The notes under the pieces were generated by a model. That model was not told the origin of the DNA, did no database searches, and saw only the letters and a program-made list of their open reading frames with translations. Positions 27,941 through 36,347 of a stretch of DNA of 64,000 nucleotides are shown here, piece after piece (within the stretch, counting starts at the first letter, position 1; each line of letters starts with the position of its first letter). The DNA comes from Ferruginibacter sp. (lineage in GTDB: Bacteria > Bacteroidota > Bacteroidia > Chitinophagales > Chitinophagaceae). The position numbers and the translations under genes were made by a program. Location: assembly GCA_025963635.1 (NCBI GenBank), contig JAOQAK010000052.1:124001-188000 (forward strand). Reading direction: 5' to 3'.

Positions 27941-30088
27941 ATGCAGCGAGGGAGAATGATTTTATCGAATACCAGTTTTGCATTGAATTGTATGCTGGTA
28001 TTCCTGTTGATTTTTGAACGGGGAATATCGCTGCCACCATGGGTACAAACCATCGGCCGTATGCATCCGCTGCTGCTGCATTTCCCCATCGTATTGATGG
28101 TGCTGTGTATTGGCTGGGAGTTGTCGGCCGGGTTACGAAAATCTTCTGCACCCGAACAGGCCGCAATTGGTGACTGGCTTTTACTGCTGGCATCATTCAC
28201 CGCAGCCATCAGTGCGCTCATGGGTTTACTATTGTCTAAAGAGGGCGGCTATACGCAGGATGTGCTTGCCTGGCACAAATGGGGTGGTGTGTTTATTTCG
28301 TTGTTGGCTTTTGCATGGTATACATCCCGGAACTTTATTAGAAACATAAAACCTGTATTGGCATTCACCGGGCTAACTGGCCTGGTGATGGTAGTGATCA
28401 CAGGGCATCTTGGTGCCGACATCACACATGGAGAAAATTTTTTATTGGCGCCCGTTAGCCGGGAAACACCACCGGGTGTTTTATTGGAAGATGCAGCAGT
28501 GTATGCCGATATGGTGCAACCCATTTTAAAATCTAAATGCATCAGTTGCCACAATGAAAAAAAAGCAAAAGGTGAACTGGTAATGGAACCCCTATCCGGG
28601 CTATTGAAGGGCGGCAAGAATGGTGTATTGTGGGATTCAACGCAAAAAGATTTTGGATTAATGTTGCGCAGGATCCATTTGCCGCTGGAGAGTAAAAAAC
28701 ATATGCCACCTGCAGGCAAGCCACAACTAACAGCCGAAGAAATTTCCATTCTTTATTACTGGATCAGGAGCGGGGCAAACTTTACAACCAAACTGGCCCA
28801 ACTACCGGCAACGGACAGCCTTCGAATAATTGCATCCACCTTATTTAGTACCATTGAAACAGATGACTACTCGTTTAAGCCGGCTGATGAAAAAAAAGTG
28901 GCTAAACTGCGAAACAATTACCGGCTGGTTACGCCCCTTGCTACAGGCTCCCCGGCATTGAGCGTGGAGTTTTTTGGGGCACAACAATTTAAAGCAGCCC
29001 AGCTAAAAGAATTGCTTGAAATTAAGGACCAGGTTGTATCGCTCAGTTTAAATAAGATGCCGGTGAATGATGATGACCTTTCAACGATTGCCCGCTTCAC
29101 CAACCTGCGCAGGCTCAATTTATCTTTCACCAACCTGAAGGGTACAGGGTTGGCTGCCCTGCAATCGCTGAAAGCGTTAAAGCAACTATCCCTATCCGGT
29201 ACCGGGGTCAGCACTGATGCTTTGAAGCCCTTGTCATCTTTGCCGGAACTAACAAAGTTGTATATCTGGAACACACCGGCGCAATCACAGGACCTCGCGG
29301 CTTTAAAGAAAAATTTTAAAAACACAATTATAGAAACAGGCTTCTCGGGGGATACTGTTATTTTAAAATTAAATCCTCCGCTCATAGAAAATGAAGAGCA
29401 GGTATTGAACGAGCCTACGCCATTACATTTGAACCATTATGTAAAAGGTGTAGCCATTCGATACACGACAGATGGAACCGAACCCGACAGTTTGCATGCG
29501 TCTTTATACAATGCCGATTTTCTGATGGACAAGAATATGACCGTAAAGGCAAGAGCCTTCAAATCCGGGTGGATAAGCAGTGATGCAACCGAACGGTTCT
29601 TTTACCGGGCAGGCTATAAAATTGATTCCATCCTGTTGGTAAAGCCCGCTCCCGATGCACCTTATAAAACAATGAATGCGTCCATTTTGACAGATGGCCA
29701 GAAAGGAGATCTCAACTTTAAAAGTGGTAAATGGCTGGGCTTTCGCGGACAGTCTTTGGAAGCAGTTTTATACTTCTACGAGCCACACAGTATTTCAATA
29801 ATTACTATAAGCGGCCTGGTGAATATCGGGGGCTACATCATGCCTCCCCAGCGGGTAGAAGTGTGGGCAGGTAACACCCCGCGGCAGCTTCGGTTAATAA
29901 AAACAATCGTTCCCGCACAGCCACTAAAGGAAGGGCCGGCATACATGAAAGGCTACGAATTGAGTTTTAAATCTGTTAAAGAAAAATATTTCAAAGTGGT
30001 ACTAATTCCTGTTCCCAAATTGCCATCCTGGCATAAGGGCAAGGGCGATAGGGGATGGGTATTTGCCGATGAATTTTTTTTAAACTAG
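27941..30088 (+). CDS. Membrane protein: DUF2231, cytochrome c, LRR and CHB_HEX domains
   Basis: This 715-residue multidomain protein has a membrane part with several helices (about residues 15-165) resembling DUF2231 (HPLLLHFPIVLMVLC). A PSCyt1-type haem motif follows (CISCHNEKKAKGEL, Cys200 to His204) with the HMPPAGKPQLT segment. Leucine-rich repeats occupy about 355-450 (LRRLNLSFTNLKGTGLAAL and similar). A chitobiase/hexosaminidase C-terminal-like domain (YTTDGTEPDS near residue 508) is followed by a C-terminal beta domain of discoidin/F5-8 type. The inner-membrane anchor plus haem suggest electron delivery from the membrane to the periplasmic members of this block, and the C-terminal domains suggest glycan contact. 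The role is inference. Confidence 0.82.
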   Translation: MQRGRMILSNTSFALNCMLVFLLIFERGISLPPWVQTIGRMHPLLLHFPIVLMVLCIGWELSAGLRKSSAPEQAAIGDWLLLLASFTAAISALMGLLLSKEGGYTQDVLAWHKWGGVFISLLAFAWYTSRNFIRNIKPVLAFTGLTGLVMVVITGHLGADITHGENFLLAPVSRETPPGVLLEDAAVYADMVQPILKSKCISCHNEKKAKGELVMEPLSGLLKGGKNGVLWDSTQKDFGLMLRRIHLPLESKKHMPPAGKPQLTAEEISILYYWIRSGANFTTKLAQLPATDSLRIIASTLFSTIETDDYSFKPADEKKVAKLRNNYRLVTPLATGSPALSVEFFGAQQFKAAQLKELLEIKDQVVSLSLNKMPVNDDDLSTIARFTNLRRLNLSFTNLKGTGLAALQSLKALKQLSLSGTGVSTDALKPLSSLPELTKLYIWNTPAQSQDLAALKKNFKNTIIETGFSGDTVILKLNPPLIENEEQVLNEPTPLHLNHYVKGVAIRYTTDGTEPDSLHASLYNADFLMDKNMTVKARAFKSGWISSDATERFFYRAGYKIDSILLVKPAPDAPYKTMNASILTDGQKGDLNFKSGKWLGFRGQSLEAVLYFYEPHSISIITISGLVNIGGYIMPPQRVEVWAGNTPRQLRLIKTIVPAQPLKEGPAYMKGYELSFKSVKEKYFKVVLIPVPKLPSWHKGKGDRGWVFADEFFLN

Positions 30089-30147
30089 CAATCAGCTGAG
30101 GTAAGTAAAGGAAAAGTGATTGCAACATGCATTGAATATAATCACAC

Positions 30148-30199
30148 ATCAGCCATAGACCCGGTTATACATCAGCCATCCAAAAATCAGCCATCAGCC
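30148..30199. repeat. ATCAGCC heptamer copies
   Basis: Four exact ATCAGCC units lie at 30148, 30171, 30186 and 30193. The last two are in direct tandem. They sit in the 205-base gap between the cytochrome fusion gene and ung and are another 7-base repeat type, more decayed than the one at 8261. Confidence 0.65.
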
Positions 30200-30293
30200 A
30201 TTTCCTGCGCCTGTACGTTGAAGCAAACTTCAACTGTTATTCAAAAACCAGGATTGTAAGCTGGCTTTTGTATTTTTACTTAAATGTTTATGC

Positions 30294-30977
30294 ATGGATG
30301 TTAAAATGGAGTCTTCCTGGAAAGAAGTTTTAAAGAACGAGTTTACAAAGCCTTATTTTTTAGAGATCGTTACCTTCTTAAAAATGGAAAGGTCGGCCGG
30401 CAAAACAATTTATCCTCCCGGGCCGCTTATATTCAATGCCTTTAACCAAACGCCTTTCAACAAAGTGCGGGTGGTGATCCTTGGCCAGGATCCTTATCAT
30501 GGACCCGGCCAGGCACACGGACTCAGTTTCTCAGTGCCCGCAGGCGTTAAGCCGCCACCTTCCCTTGTAAATATTTATAAAGAAATACAAACAGACCTTG
30601 GAATAGCGATGCCGGCAGGTTATGGCGATCTTACCCGGTGGGCAGGGCAGGGTGTATTGTTATTAAATGCTGTGTTAACTGTGAGGGCCAACGAGCCTGC
30701 AAGTCACGCCAAAATCGGCTGGATGAATTTCACCGACGCGGTAATTCAGAAAATATCTGATCAGAAAACCGGGGTGGTATTTTTATTATGGGGTAAGTTT
30801 GCACAGGAAAAGCAAGTGCTGATTGATGAAACGAAACACTTTTTGTTAAAGGCTGCCCACCCTTCACCGTTTAGTGTAGAAAGGGGCTTTTATGGGTGCA
30901 AACATTTTTCAAAAACCAACGAGCTTTTGATTCAACAGGGGTTGGCTCCAATAGACTGGAAACTATTAACCCCGTAA
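30294..30977 (+). CDS. ung: Uracil-DNA glycosylase
   Basis: This 227-residue cytoplasmic DNA repair enzyme removes uracil from DNA (family 1 UDG). The catalytic water-activating motif GQDPYHG carries Asp66, and the C-terminal HPSPFS motif carries His189. LLLNAVLTV and FLLWGKFAQ, which shape the uracil pocket and the strand following it, are also present. The length is typical of bacterial Ung. A second ATG four codons in (30306) could also serve as start. It is followed by the acyltransferase gene after 37 bases on the same strand. Confidence 0.97.
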   Translation: MDVKMESSWKEVLKNEFTKPYFLEIVTFLKMERSAGKTIYPPGPLIFNAFNQTPFNKVRVVILGQDPYHGPGQAHGLSFSVPAGVKPPPSLVNIYKEIQTDLGIAMPAGYGDLTRWAGQGVLLLNAVLTVRANEPASHAKIGWMNFTDAVIQKISDQKTGVVFLLWGKFAQEKQVLIDETKHFLLKAAHPSPFSVERGFYGCKHFSKTNELLIQQGLAPIDWKLLTP

Positions 30978-31014
30978 ACTAAAGCAGCATGGAGGAATTA
31001 ATTTAAACGAACAG

Positions 31015-31773
31015 ATGAAAAAAAGAACAGCAGGCGGGTTTTTAAAGGATGTATTTGGCCGTATTTGGGCAGTTTGGGGGCTGGTAAGTTTTGTAATTAC
31101 CTTTCTGATAATTTTTATTCCGTCGATGGTATCCTATCTTATTCCTGGTCCTAAAGGCCAGGATTATTTCATTGCTGTTTCGCGGTGTTGGATGCGGATC
31201 TGGTTGTATATGATCGGCTGTCCTTTATCTGTAAAGGGGAAAGAAAACTTTGAAAAAGGCAAGGCTTACGTGATTGTTTATAATCACAATGCATTATTGG
31301 ATGTGCCCTTGTCAGCCCCGTTTGTACCCGGTGGAAATAAAACGATTGCAAAAGCCTCCTTCGCCAAGGTGCCCATATTTGGCTGGTTTTACAAGCGGGG
31401 ATCCGTGCTGGTGGATAGAGATGATAACCAGAGCCGGAGAAAAAGTTTTGAAGACATGCGAAAAGTGCTCCGCGATAATATGCATATGTGTATCTATCCC
31501 GAAGGTACCCGCAACCGCACATCCGAACCGTTGAAGCCTTTTTACGACGGGGCGTTCAGGTTGGCAATCGATACCAAAAAAGATGTAATGCCCTGTATTA
31601 TTTTCGGTACAAAAGAAGCAATCCCCATTGATAAAGGCGTTTACTTAATCCCCACAAAGCTCAGGATGCATTTTCTACCACCTGTATCTTCAGCAGGTCT
31701 TAAAACCGCAGAACTAAAAGCCCGTGTTTTTGATATTATGAAAGCGTATTACGAAAGTGGTGGAAAAAAATAA
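31015..31773 (+). CDS. PlsC-type 1-acyl-glycerol-3-phosphate acyltransferase
   Basis: This 252-residue membrane protein has an N-terminal hydrophobic segment (about residues 20-45) and the PlsC/LPLAT motifs: H-x4-D (NHNALLDVP, His91 and Asp96), RGSVLVDRD (motif II-like), and EGTRNR (motif III, Glu163). It most likely adds the second acyl chain in phosphatidic acid synthesis at the inner membrane. Other lysophospholipid or ornithine-lipid acyltransferases share these motifs, so the acceptor is not certain. It shares the bidirectional terminator that follows with the convergent peptidase gene. Confidence 0.9.
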   Translation: MKKRTAGGFLKDVFGRIWAVWGLVSFVITFLIIFIPSMVSYLIPGPKGQDYFIAVSRCWMRIWLYMIGCPLSVKGKENFEKGKAYVIVYNHNALLDVPLSAPFVPGGNKTIAKASFAKVPIFGWFYKRGSVLVDRDDNQSRRKSFEDMRKVLRDNMHMCIYPEGTRNRTSEPLKPFYDGAFRLAIDTKKDVMPCIIFGTKEAIPIDKGVYLIPTKLRMHFLPPVSSAGLKTAELKARVFDIMKAYYESGGKK

Positions 31774-31798
31774 TGCCGCATAAAAACTTCATGCGGCA
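31774..31798. terminator. Terminator between convergent genes
   Basis: An 8-bp perfect stem (TGCCGCAT at 31774-31781 with ATGCGGCA at 31791-31798) encloses a 9-base loop. Read on the minus strand, the stem is followed by TTATTTTTTT, giving a good terminator for the M13 peptidase gene. In the plus direction the following T-run is short (GTTTT), so termination of the acyltransferase gene would be weaker. Confidence 0.75.
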
Positions 31799-31817
31799 CC
31801 GTTTTACTTCGTTTAAC

Positions 31818-33842
31818 TTACCAGATCTTTATCCTTTTATCTTCCGGTACAAACAACTTGTCGCCTTCCTTTACATTGAAAGCTTTATAAAATGCATCCA
31901 TGTGGATGACTGTGCCATTGGTTCTGAATTCGCCGGGTGAATGTGGGTCAGTTAAAATCAATTGAGCAGCAAATTCCGGCAATGCGTTTTGCCGCCATAC
32001 CTGTGCCCAGCCTAGGAAGAAGCGCTGGTCGGGTGTAAAACCATCAATTTTTTTATTGGATTTTCCCTGCGGCGTTTTCTTAAATGCGGCATACGCCATG
32101 CTCAGTCCGCCTAAATCCGCAATATTTTCTCCTAATGTTAGCTTGCCATTGACATGCAGTGTGTCTAAAATAGTAAAACCATTGTATTGTTCCACCACTT
32201 TGTCGGCCTTCGCCTTAAAGAGATTGGCATCTGCTTCCGTCCACCAATCTTTTAAATTGCCATCCGCATCAAATTGCCTTCCCTGATCATCAAAACCATG
32301 GGTCATTTCATGGCCGATTACAGCGGCAATCCCGCCATAATTCACCGCATCATCCGCTTTAAAATCAAAGAACGGGAATTGCAATATACCCGCCGGGAAG
32401 GTAATTTCATTTTTGATAGGATTATAAGAAGCGTTCACAGTTGGCGGGGTAAAATTCCATTCGGTTTTATCCACCGGTTTTCCCAGCCTCCTGATGCGGT
32501 CATTGTAGCTCCAAACTGCCGCCCTCCTTACATTTTCCAGCAAATTATCTCTTGTAATAATCAACCCATCATAGGTTTTCCATTTATCAGTGTAAGCGAT
32601 CTTTTTACCAAAGGCAGAAAGCTTCATTATCGCCCGCTCTTTCGTTTCCTTACTCATCCAGTCGAGGTTATTGATCCTTTCTGCAAATGTTTTTTGAAGA
32701 TTGTCTACGAGTTCTATCATCCGTTGCTTGGCTGCAGGATTAAAATAGGTATTCACGTATAACTGCCCGAGTAAATCTCCCAGGCTGCCGTCGATGAGTG
32801 CACTCATGCGCTGCCAGCGGGGCACAATTTCTTTCTGGCCAGAAAGTATTTTGTTGAATTGAAAATTCCTTTGCACAAAGTCGTTGCTCAGGGAATTGGC
32901 GGAATTTTTAATGATATACCATTGCAGGTAGGTTTTCCAGGTGGATACAGGTGTAGCAGGTAGTAAACTGTCTGCAAAGCGCAAAAAAGCCGGGCTGCTT
33001 ACAATAATGCTATCCTGGCCGGCAACACCCATTTTTTGCATCAGGCTTCGCCAATCAAGGTGAGGCGTTGTTTTTGAAAAATCATCCACAAGAAATTTAT
33101 TATATAATTTTTGCGGATCCCTCATTTCAACCCTGCTTAACTGGGCATTGGCGATTTTAGTTTCCAACGCTAAGATGAGGGCTGCATTTTGTTGAGCAGT
33201 AGTTTTATCCACACCGGTTAAAGCAAACATATCGGTGATGAAGAATAGGTATTCGGTTCTTATTTTTTCAAACCGCGGGTCGTTCTTAAGGTAATAATCC
33301 CTGTCGGGTAAAGTGGTACCTCCCTGGCCGAACTGGGGTATATATTCTGTTACTCTTTTAGCATCCTGGCCTACAGAAAAGCCAAACAGCGGTGTGGCGA
33401 GGCCCCTGGTGCGTAAAGTTGCAATTTCATTAACGATTTCACTAAGACTGGTAAGCGCCCCGATCCTGATTAATTCGCCTTTGATAGGTGTATAACCAAG
33501 TTTTTCGATTGCCATACTGTCCATTCCACTGGCATAAAAATCACCGGTCATTTGCATGATGCGGTTTTTAGTGGTGTTTGCAGCGGCATCTTCCAGCAGG
33601 CTTTTCATTGCCTTCGAGGCTTCTTCCCTTAATACATCAAAAGAGCCCCACCTCGTTTTGGAGGCTGGTATGGCATTGTGCTTCATCCAGTTACCATTGG
33701 CATATCGATAAAAATCATCGCCGGGCTTTACAGATTGATCCATATTTGCCGGATCAATATATTTGGTAATTTTTTGTTGTGAAAAGGCTGAAAACAGCAC
33801 GGAGGTGCATAGTAAGGAAACAAAAAAGAATTTTTTAATCAT
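31818..33842 (-). CDS. M13-family (neprilysin/PepO-type) zinc metallopeptidase
   Basis: This 674-residue secreted endopeptidase has a signal peptide (MIKKFFFVSLLC to about FSQQ). A Peptidase_M13_N domain covers about residues 38-450 and the catalytic M13 domain about 470-670. Zinc ligands are visible in HEMTH (His511, Glu512, His515) and in GENIADLGG, which carries the third ligand Glu. The substrate-binding motif NASYNP precedes them, and a C-terminal-side AYKAFNVKEGD-like segment is present. The usual length of the family is about 650-700, so the gene is complete. A promoter with TTG and TACATTTG boxes lies directly upstream on the minus strand. Typical role: periplasmic or surface degradation of small peptides. 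Confidence 0.95.
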   Translation of the reverse strand: MIKKFFFVSLLCTSVLFSAFSQQKITKYIDPANMDQSVKPGDDFYRYANGNWMKHNAIPASKTRWGSFDVLREEASKAMKSLLEDAAANTTKNRIMQMTGDFYASGMDSMAIEKLGYTPIKGELIRIGALTSLSEIVNEIATLRTRGLATPLFGFSVGQDAKRVTEYIPQFGQGGTTLPDRDYYLKNDPRFEKIRTEYLFFITDMFALTGVDKTTAQQNAALILALETKIANAQLSRVEMRDPQKLYNKFLVDDFSKTTPHLDWRSLMQKMGVAGQDSIIVSSPAFLRFADSLLPATPVSTWKTYLQWYIIKNSANSLSNDFVQRNFQFNKILSGQKEIVPRWQRMSALIDGSLGDLLGQLYVNTYFNPAAKQRMIELVDNLQKTFAERINNLDWMSKETKERAIMKLSAFGKKIAYTDKWKTYDGLIITRDNLLENVRRAAVWSYNDRIRRLGKPVDKTEWNFTPPTVNASYNPIKNEITFPAGILQFPFFDFKADDAVNYGGIAAVIGHEMTHGFDDQGRQFDADGNLKDWWTEADANLFKAKADKVVEQYNGFTILDTLHVNGKLTLGENIADLGGLSMAYAAFKKTPQGKSNKKIDGFTPDQRFFLGWAQVWRQNALPEFAAQLILTDPHSPGEFRTNGTVIHMDAFYKAFNVKEGDKLFVPEDKRIKIW

Positions 33843-33858
33843 GTGGTAGTTGTTTTTT

Positions 33859-33887
33859 CAAATGTAATACATAAGTGAATGGCACAA
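33859..33887 (-). promoter_or_regulatory. Bacteroidetes-type promoter of the M13 peptidase gene
   Basis: Read on the minus strand, a TTG (33887-33885) is followed after 18 bases by TACATTTG (33866-33859), a perfect TAnnTTTG -7 box. The ATG at 33842 lies 16 bases downstream of the box. Confidence 0.6.
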
Positions 33888-34026
33888 CTTAAAATCAGAC
33901 GCAGGTAGTGATGAACTGGATAATTACCCTTATTATTTATATCAGTAAGCAACAGAGCTAATTTTGGATATCGCTGGTCATTTTAGTGGTCTCCAATAAT
34001 TAAGCTTAATGTATTTGTTTTTTCTA

Positions 34027-34034
34027 TACCTTTG
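34027..34034 (+). promoter_or_regulatory. -7 box of rpmI-rplT promoter
   Basis: TACCTTTG matches TAnnTTTG exactly. No TTTG is seen at the usual 17-23 base distance upstream, so only the -7 element is supported. It would give a leader of about 100 bases before rpmI. Confidence 0.5.
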
Positions 34035-34138
34035 CCGCCCGAAAAAGAAATTTTTCTTTTTTACACATTTCCCACAAGGCTCAAAAAGTTCCCGTCTGTT
34101 CGGGACGCCAGCAGGGAGTAACTATAATCAGTTATTAA
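34035..34138 (+). promoter_or_regulatory. Candidate structured leader of rpmI-rplT
   Basis: Between the putative -7 box and the rpmI start lie three fold-back segments. AAAAAGAAA pairs with TTTCTTTTT (34042-34061). A CCCG/CGGG hairpin spans about 34088-34106. TAACT pairs with AGTTA (34119-34134), ending five bases before the ATG. In other bacteria L20 represses its own operon by binding a leader RNA. A similar role here is inference; the visible stems do not match a leader I can name. Confidence 0.35.
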
Positions 34139-34339
34139 ATGCCAAAAGTTAAAACCAACTCAAGCGCAAAAAAGCGTTTTAAAGTTACCGGTACAGGGTT
34201 AGTTACCTTTCAAAAGCCCTTCAAACGTCACATCTTAACCAAAAAAACCAAAAAGCGTAAACGCAACTTAAGAAGTAAAGGAATAGTAGATGCTACTAAT
34301 CACAACTTCGTACTGCGGTTGTTACGCCTGAAAGGTTAA
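34139..34339 (+). CDS. rpmI: Ribosomal protein L35 (bL35)
   Basis: This 66-residue protein is bL35 of the large ribosomal subunit. It shows the typical [20 protein letters not shown] start and the Lys/Arg-rich [16 protein letters not shown] segment. rplT follows after 56 bases. In many bacteria infC precedes rpmI; here the upstream neighbour is a divergent peptidase gene, so the pair has its own promoter region. Confidence 0.98.
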   Translation: MPKVKTNSSAKKRFKVTGTGLVTFQKPFKRHILTKKTKKRKRNLRSKGIVDATNHNFVLRLLRLKG

Positions 34340-34395
34340 AATCCATCAACAAACCGGGTTTTACATCAAACATTAACATTTCAAAAAATTAAGAT

Positions 34396-34743
34396 ATGCC
34401 ACGTTCAAAAAATGCAGTAGCATCAAGGGCCAGGAGAAAAAGAGTATTAAAAGCTGCCAAAGGTTATTACGGGAAACGTAAAAACGTTTATACAGTCGCC
34501 AAAAATGTAATGGAAAAAGGTTTAACGTATGCTTACGTTGGCCGTAAATTGAAAAAGCGTGAATACCGCACCTTGTGGATCGCACGTATCAATGCAGCTG
34601 TAAGAGCCGAAGGACTTACCTACAGCGAATTCATTCATAAACTGGCGGTAAAGAAAATCGATATCAATCGTAAAGTATTGGCTGATTTAGCCATGAACGA
34701 ACCTGAAAGTTTCAAAACCCTGGTTGCACAGGTAAGACAATAA
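34396..34743 (+). CDS. rplT: Ribosomal protein L20 (bL20)
   Basis: This 115-residue protein is bL20, an early assembly protein of the large subunit. It has the basic N-terminal half ([20 protein letters not shown] then [10 protein letters not shown]) and the C-terminal globular part ([28 protein letters not shown]). It also acts as a translational repressor of its own operon in several bacteria. A strong terminator follows 79 bases after its stop. Confidence 0.98.
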   Translation: MPRSKNAVASRARRKRVLKAAKGYYGKRKNVYTVAKNVMEKGLTYAYVGRKLKKREYRTLWIARINAAVRAEGLTYSEFIHKLAVKKIDINRKVLADLAMNEPESFKTLVAQVRQ

Positions 34744-34750
34744 TCATTTG

Positions 34751-34820
34751 TCAATAGGCAATGGGCAATGAAATAATGAACTTTGAATTTTTATATTGCC
34801 GATTGCAAATTGCCAATTTC
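34751..34820. repeat. Inverted pair of 7-bp repeat blocks after rplT
   Basis: Three heptamers (TCAATAG, GCAATGG, GCAATGA; 34751-34771) are mirrored by four heptamers of the opposite sense (ATATTGC, CGATTGC, AAATTGC, CAATTTC; 34793-34820). GCAAT in the first block is complementary to ATTGC in the second. The pair lies just before the terminator stem. Confidence 0.7.
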
Positions 34821-34822
34821 TT

Positions 34823-34858
34823 AAAGCCGGATGTGACGATGTCGCATCCGGTTTTTTT
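34823..34858 (+). terminator. Rho-independent terminator of rpmI-rplT
   Basis: CCGGATG (34827-34833) pairs with CATCCGG (34845-34851). Inside it GAC pairs with GTC around a GAT loop, with a T-G wobble between the two stems. Eight T residues follow directly. Confidence 0.92.
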
Positions 34859-34864
34859 TATGAA

Positions 34865-34890
34865 TTGCATGTGGCATTGAATTACATTTG
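34865..34890 (+). promoter_or_regulatory. Promoter of the speA-like gene
   Basis: TACATTTG (34883-34890) matches TAnnTTTG exactly, with TTG 15 bases upstream (34865-34867). The box ends at the TTG at 34888, so that TTG cannot be the translation start. This supports the ATG at 34918. Confidence 0.55.
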
Positions 34891-34917
34891 CACAAAAAAA
34901 ATAAACCATTGAAGGAC

Positions 34918-36318
34918 ATGAATAACATGAACAATACTTACGCCGATTTGGTGGACCAGACTTTTAACTTTCCGCAGGAAGATTTTAAAGTAGTGGATGA
35001 GTATTTGCAATACAATGGACAGGATGTAAAGGCTTTGATAGACAAGTACGGCACACCGCTAAAACTTACCTATTTGCCCAAAATCGGGATGCAGATCAAC
35101 AAGGCGAAGGAAATGTTTGCTAAAGCCATCAAAAAACATAAATACGAGGGTAAGTACAATTATTGTTATTGCACCAAGAGTTCGCACTTTTCATTTATAG
35201 TAGAAGAGGCGCTCAAAAATGATATTCACCTTGAAACCTCCTATGCCTATGATATTGATATTGTCAATAAATTATATTCCAGGCGCAAGATCAATAAAGA
35301 GACCTTTATCATTTGCAATGGATATAAACAGAAGCCTTACACGCAACGGATTGCACGCCTTCTGAATACCGGGTTTAAAAATGTAATCCCCATACTGGAC
35401 AACAAGGACGAACTCAAAGCTTATAAGACAGTAAAAGTTCCGTTCAAATTAGGTATCAGGGTAGCAGCGGAAGAAGAACCGAATTTTCCGTTTTATACCT
35501 CCCGGCTGGGCATGCGGGCAAAAGATGTACTTGAATTTTATGTAGATGAAATTGAAGGAATGGAGCACAAGTTCCAGTTAAAAATGCTTCACATTTTTTT
35601 AAATAAAGGGATAAAGGATGATATCTATTACTGGAGTGAATTAAATAAAGTAATCAACCTTTATTGCCAGTTAAAAAAGATCTGTCCTGAACTCGATTCA
35701 ATTAACATTGGCGGAGGCTTTCCCATAAAACATTCCCTGGGCTTTGATTATGATTACCAGTTTATGATCAATGAAATTGTGCGGAACATCAAAGTTGCCT
35801 GTAAGCGTAACAAGGTGCAAATGCCCAATATATTTACCGAATTTGGTAGTTACACGGTTGGGGAAAGCATGGCGCATATTTATAGTGTGATTGGAGAAAA
35901 AATGCAGAATGATCGTGAAATATGGTACATGATTGATTCTTCCTTTATCACTACTTTACCCGATACCTGGGGTATTGGCGAAAAGTTTTTAATGCTGCCC
36001 ATTAATAAGTGGAAGGAAGAATACCAGCGTGTAACCCTTGGCGGTATCACCTGCGACAGCCATGATTATTATGATTCAGAAGAGCATATCAACGAGGTGT
36101 TTCTTCCAAAACTCACCAACGGCGAGCCTTTGTACGTTGGCTTCTTTCATACCGGCGCCTACCAGGACCAGATCAGCGGGTACGGCGGCATCAAGCATTG
36201 TCTTATTCCTTCTCCCAAACATATCATCGTTGGCCATGATAAAAATGGCAAATTGGTAGATTGGGTGTATGCAAAAGAACAAAGCGCCCAAAGTATGTTG
36301 AAGATTTTAGGGTATTAA
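34918..36318 (+). CDS. speA: Arginine decarboxylase-like PLP enzyme (SpeA type, Bacteroidota form)
   Basis: This 466-residue cytoplasmic enzyme has the alanine racemase-like barrel plus beta-sandwich of fold-type III decarboxylases. The segment YCYCTKSSHF contains the probable PLP-binding Lys87. GGGFPIKHS holds the glycine loop near residue 262, EFGSYTVG follows near 317, and CDSHDYYD near 378 matches the active-site Cys-Asp region. Bacteroidota carry a short SpeA-like protein of about this length, annotated as arginine decarboxylase for polyamine synthesis. Other basic amino acid or diamine decarboxylases are possible. An ATG at 34927 lies ten bases after AAGGA and is an alternative start. 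Confidence 0.8.
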   Translation: MNNMNNTYADLVDQTFNFPQEDFKVVDEYLQYNGQDVKALIDKYGTPLKLTYLPKIGMQINKAKEMFAKAIKKHKYEGKYNYCYCTKSSHFSFIVEEALKNDIHLETSYAYDIDIVNKLYSRRKINKETFIICNGYKQKPYTQRIARLLNTGFKNVIPILDNKDELKAYKTVKVPFKLGIRVAAEEEPNFPFYTSRLGMRAKDVLEFYVDEIEGMEHKFQLKMLHIFLNKGIKDDIYYWSELNKVINLYCQLKKICPELDSINIGGGFPIKHSLGFDYDYQFMINEIVRNIKVACKRNKVQMPNIFTEFGSYTVGESMAHIYSVIGEKMQNDREIWYMIDSSFITTLPDTWGIGEKFLMLPINKWKEEYQRVTLGGITCDSHDYYDSEEHINEVFLPKLTNGEPLYVGFFHTGAYQDQISGYGGIKHCLIPSPKHIIVGHDKNGKLVDWVYAKEQSAQSMLKILGY

Positions 36319-36347
36319 GCTTTTATTTTTTATTGCGTGGCGGGGGA

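Noticed and set aside
34888..34917. TTG start upstream of the speA-like gene
   Set aside because: The TTG is part of a perfect TAnnTTTG promoter box, so it should not be transcribed into mRNA.
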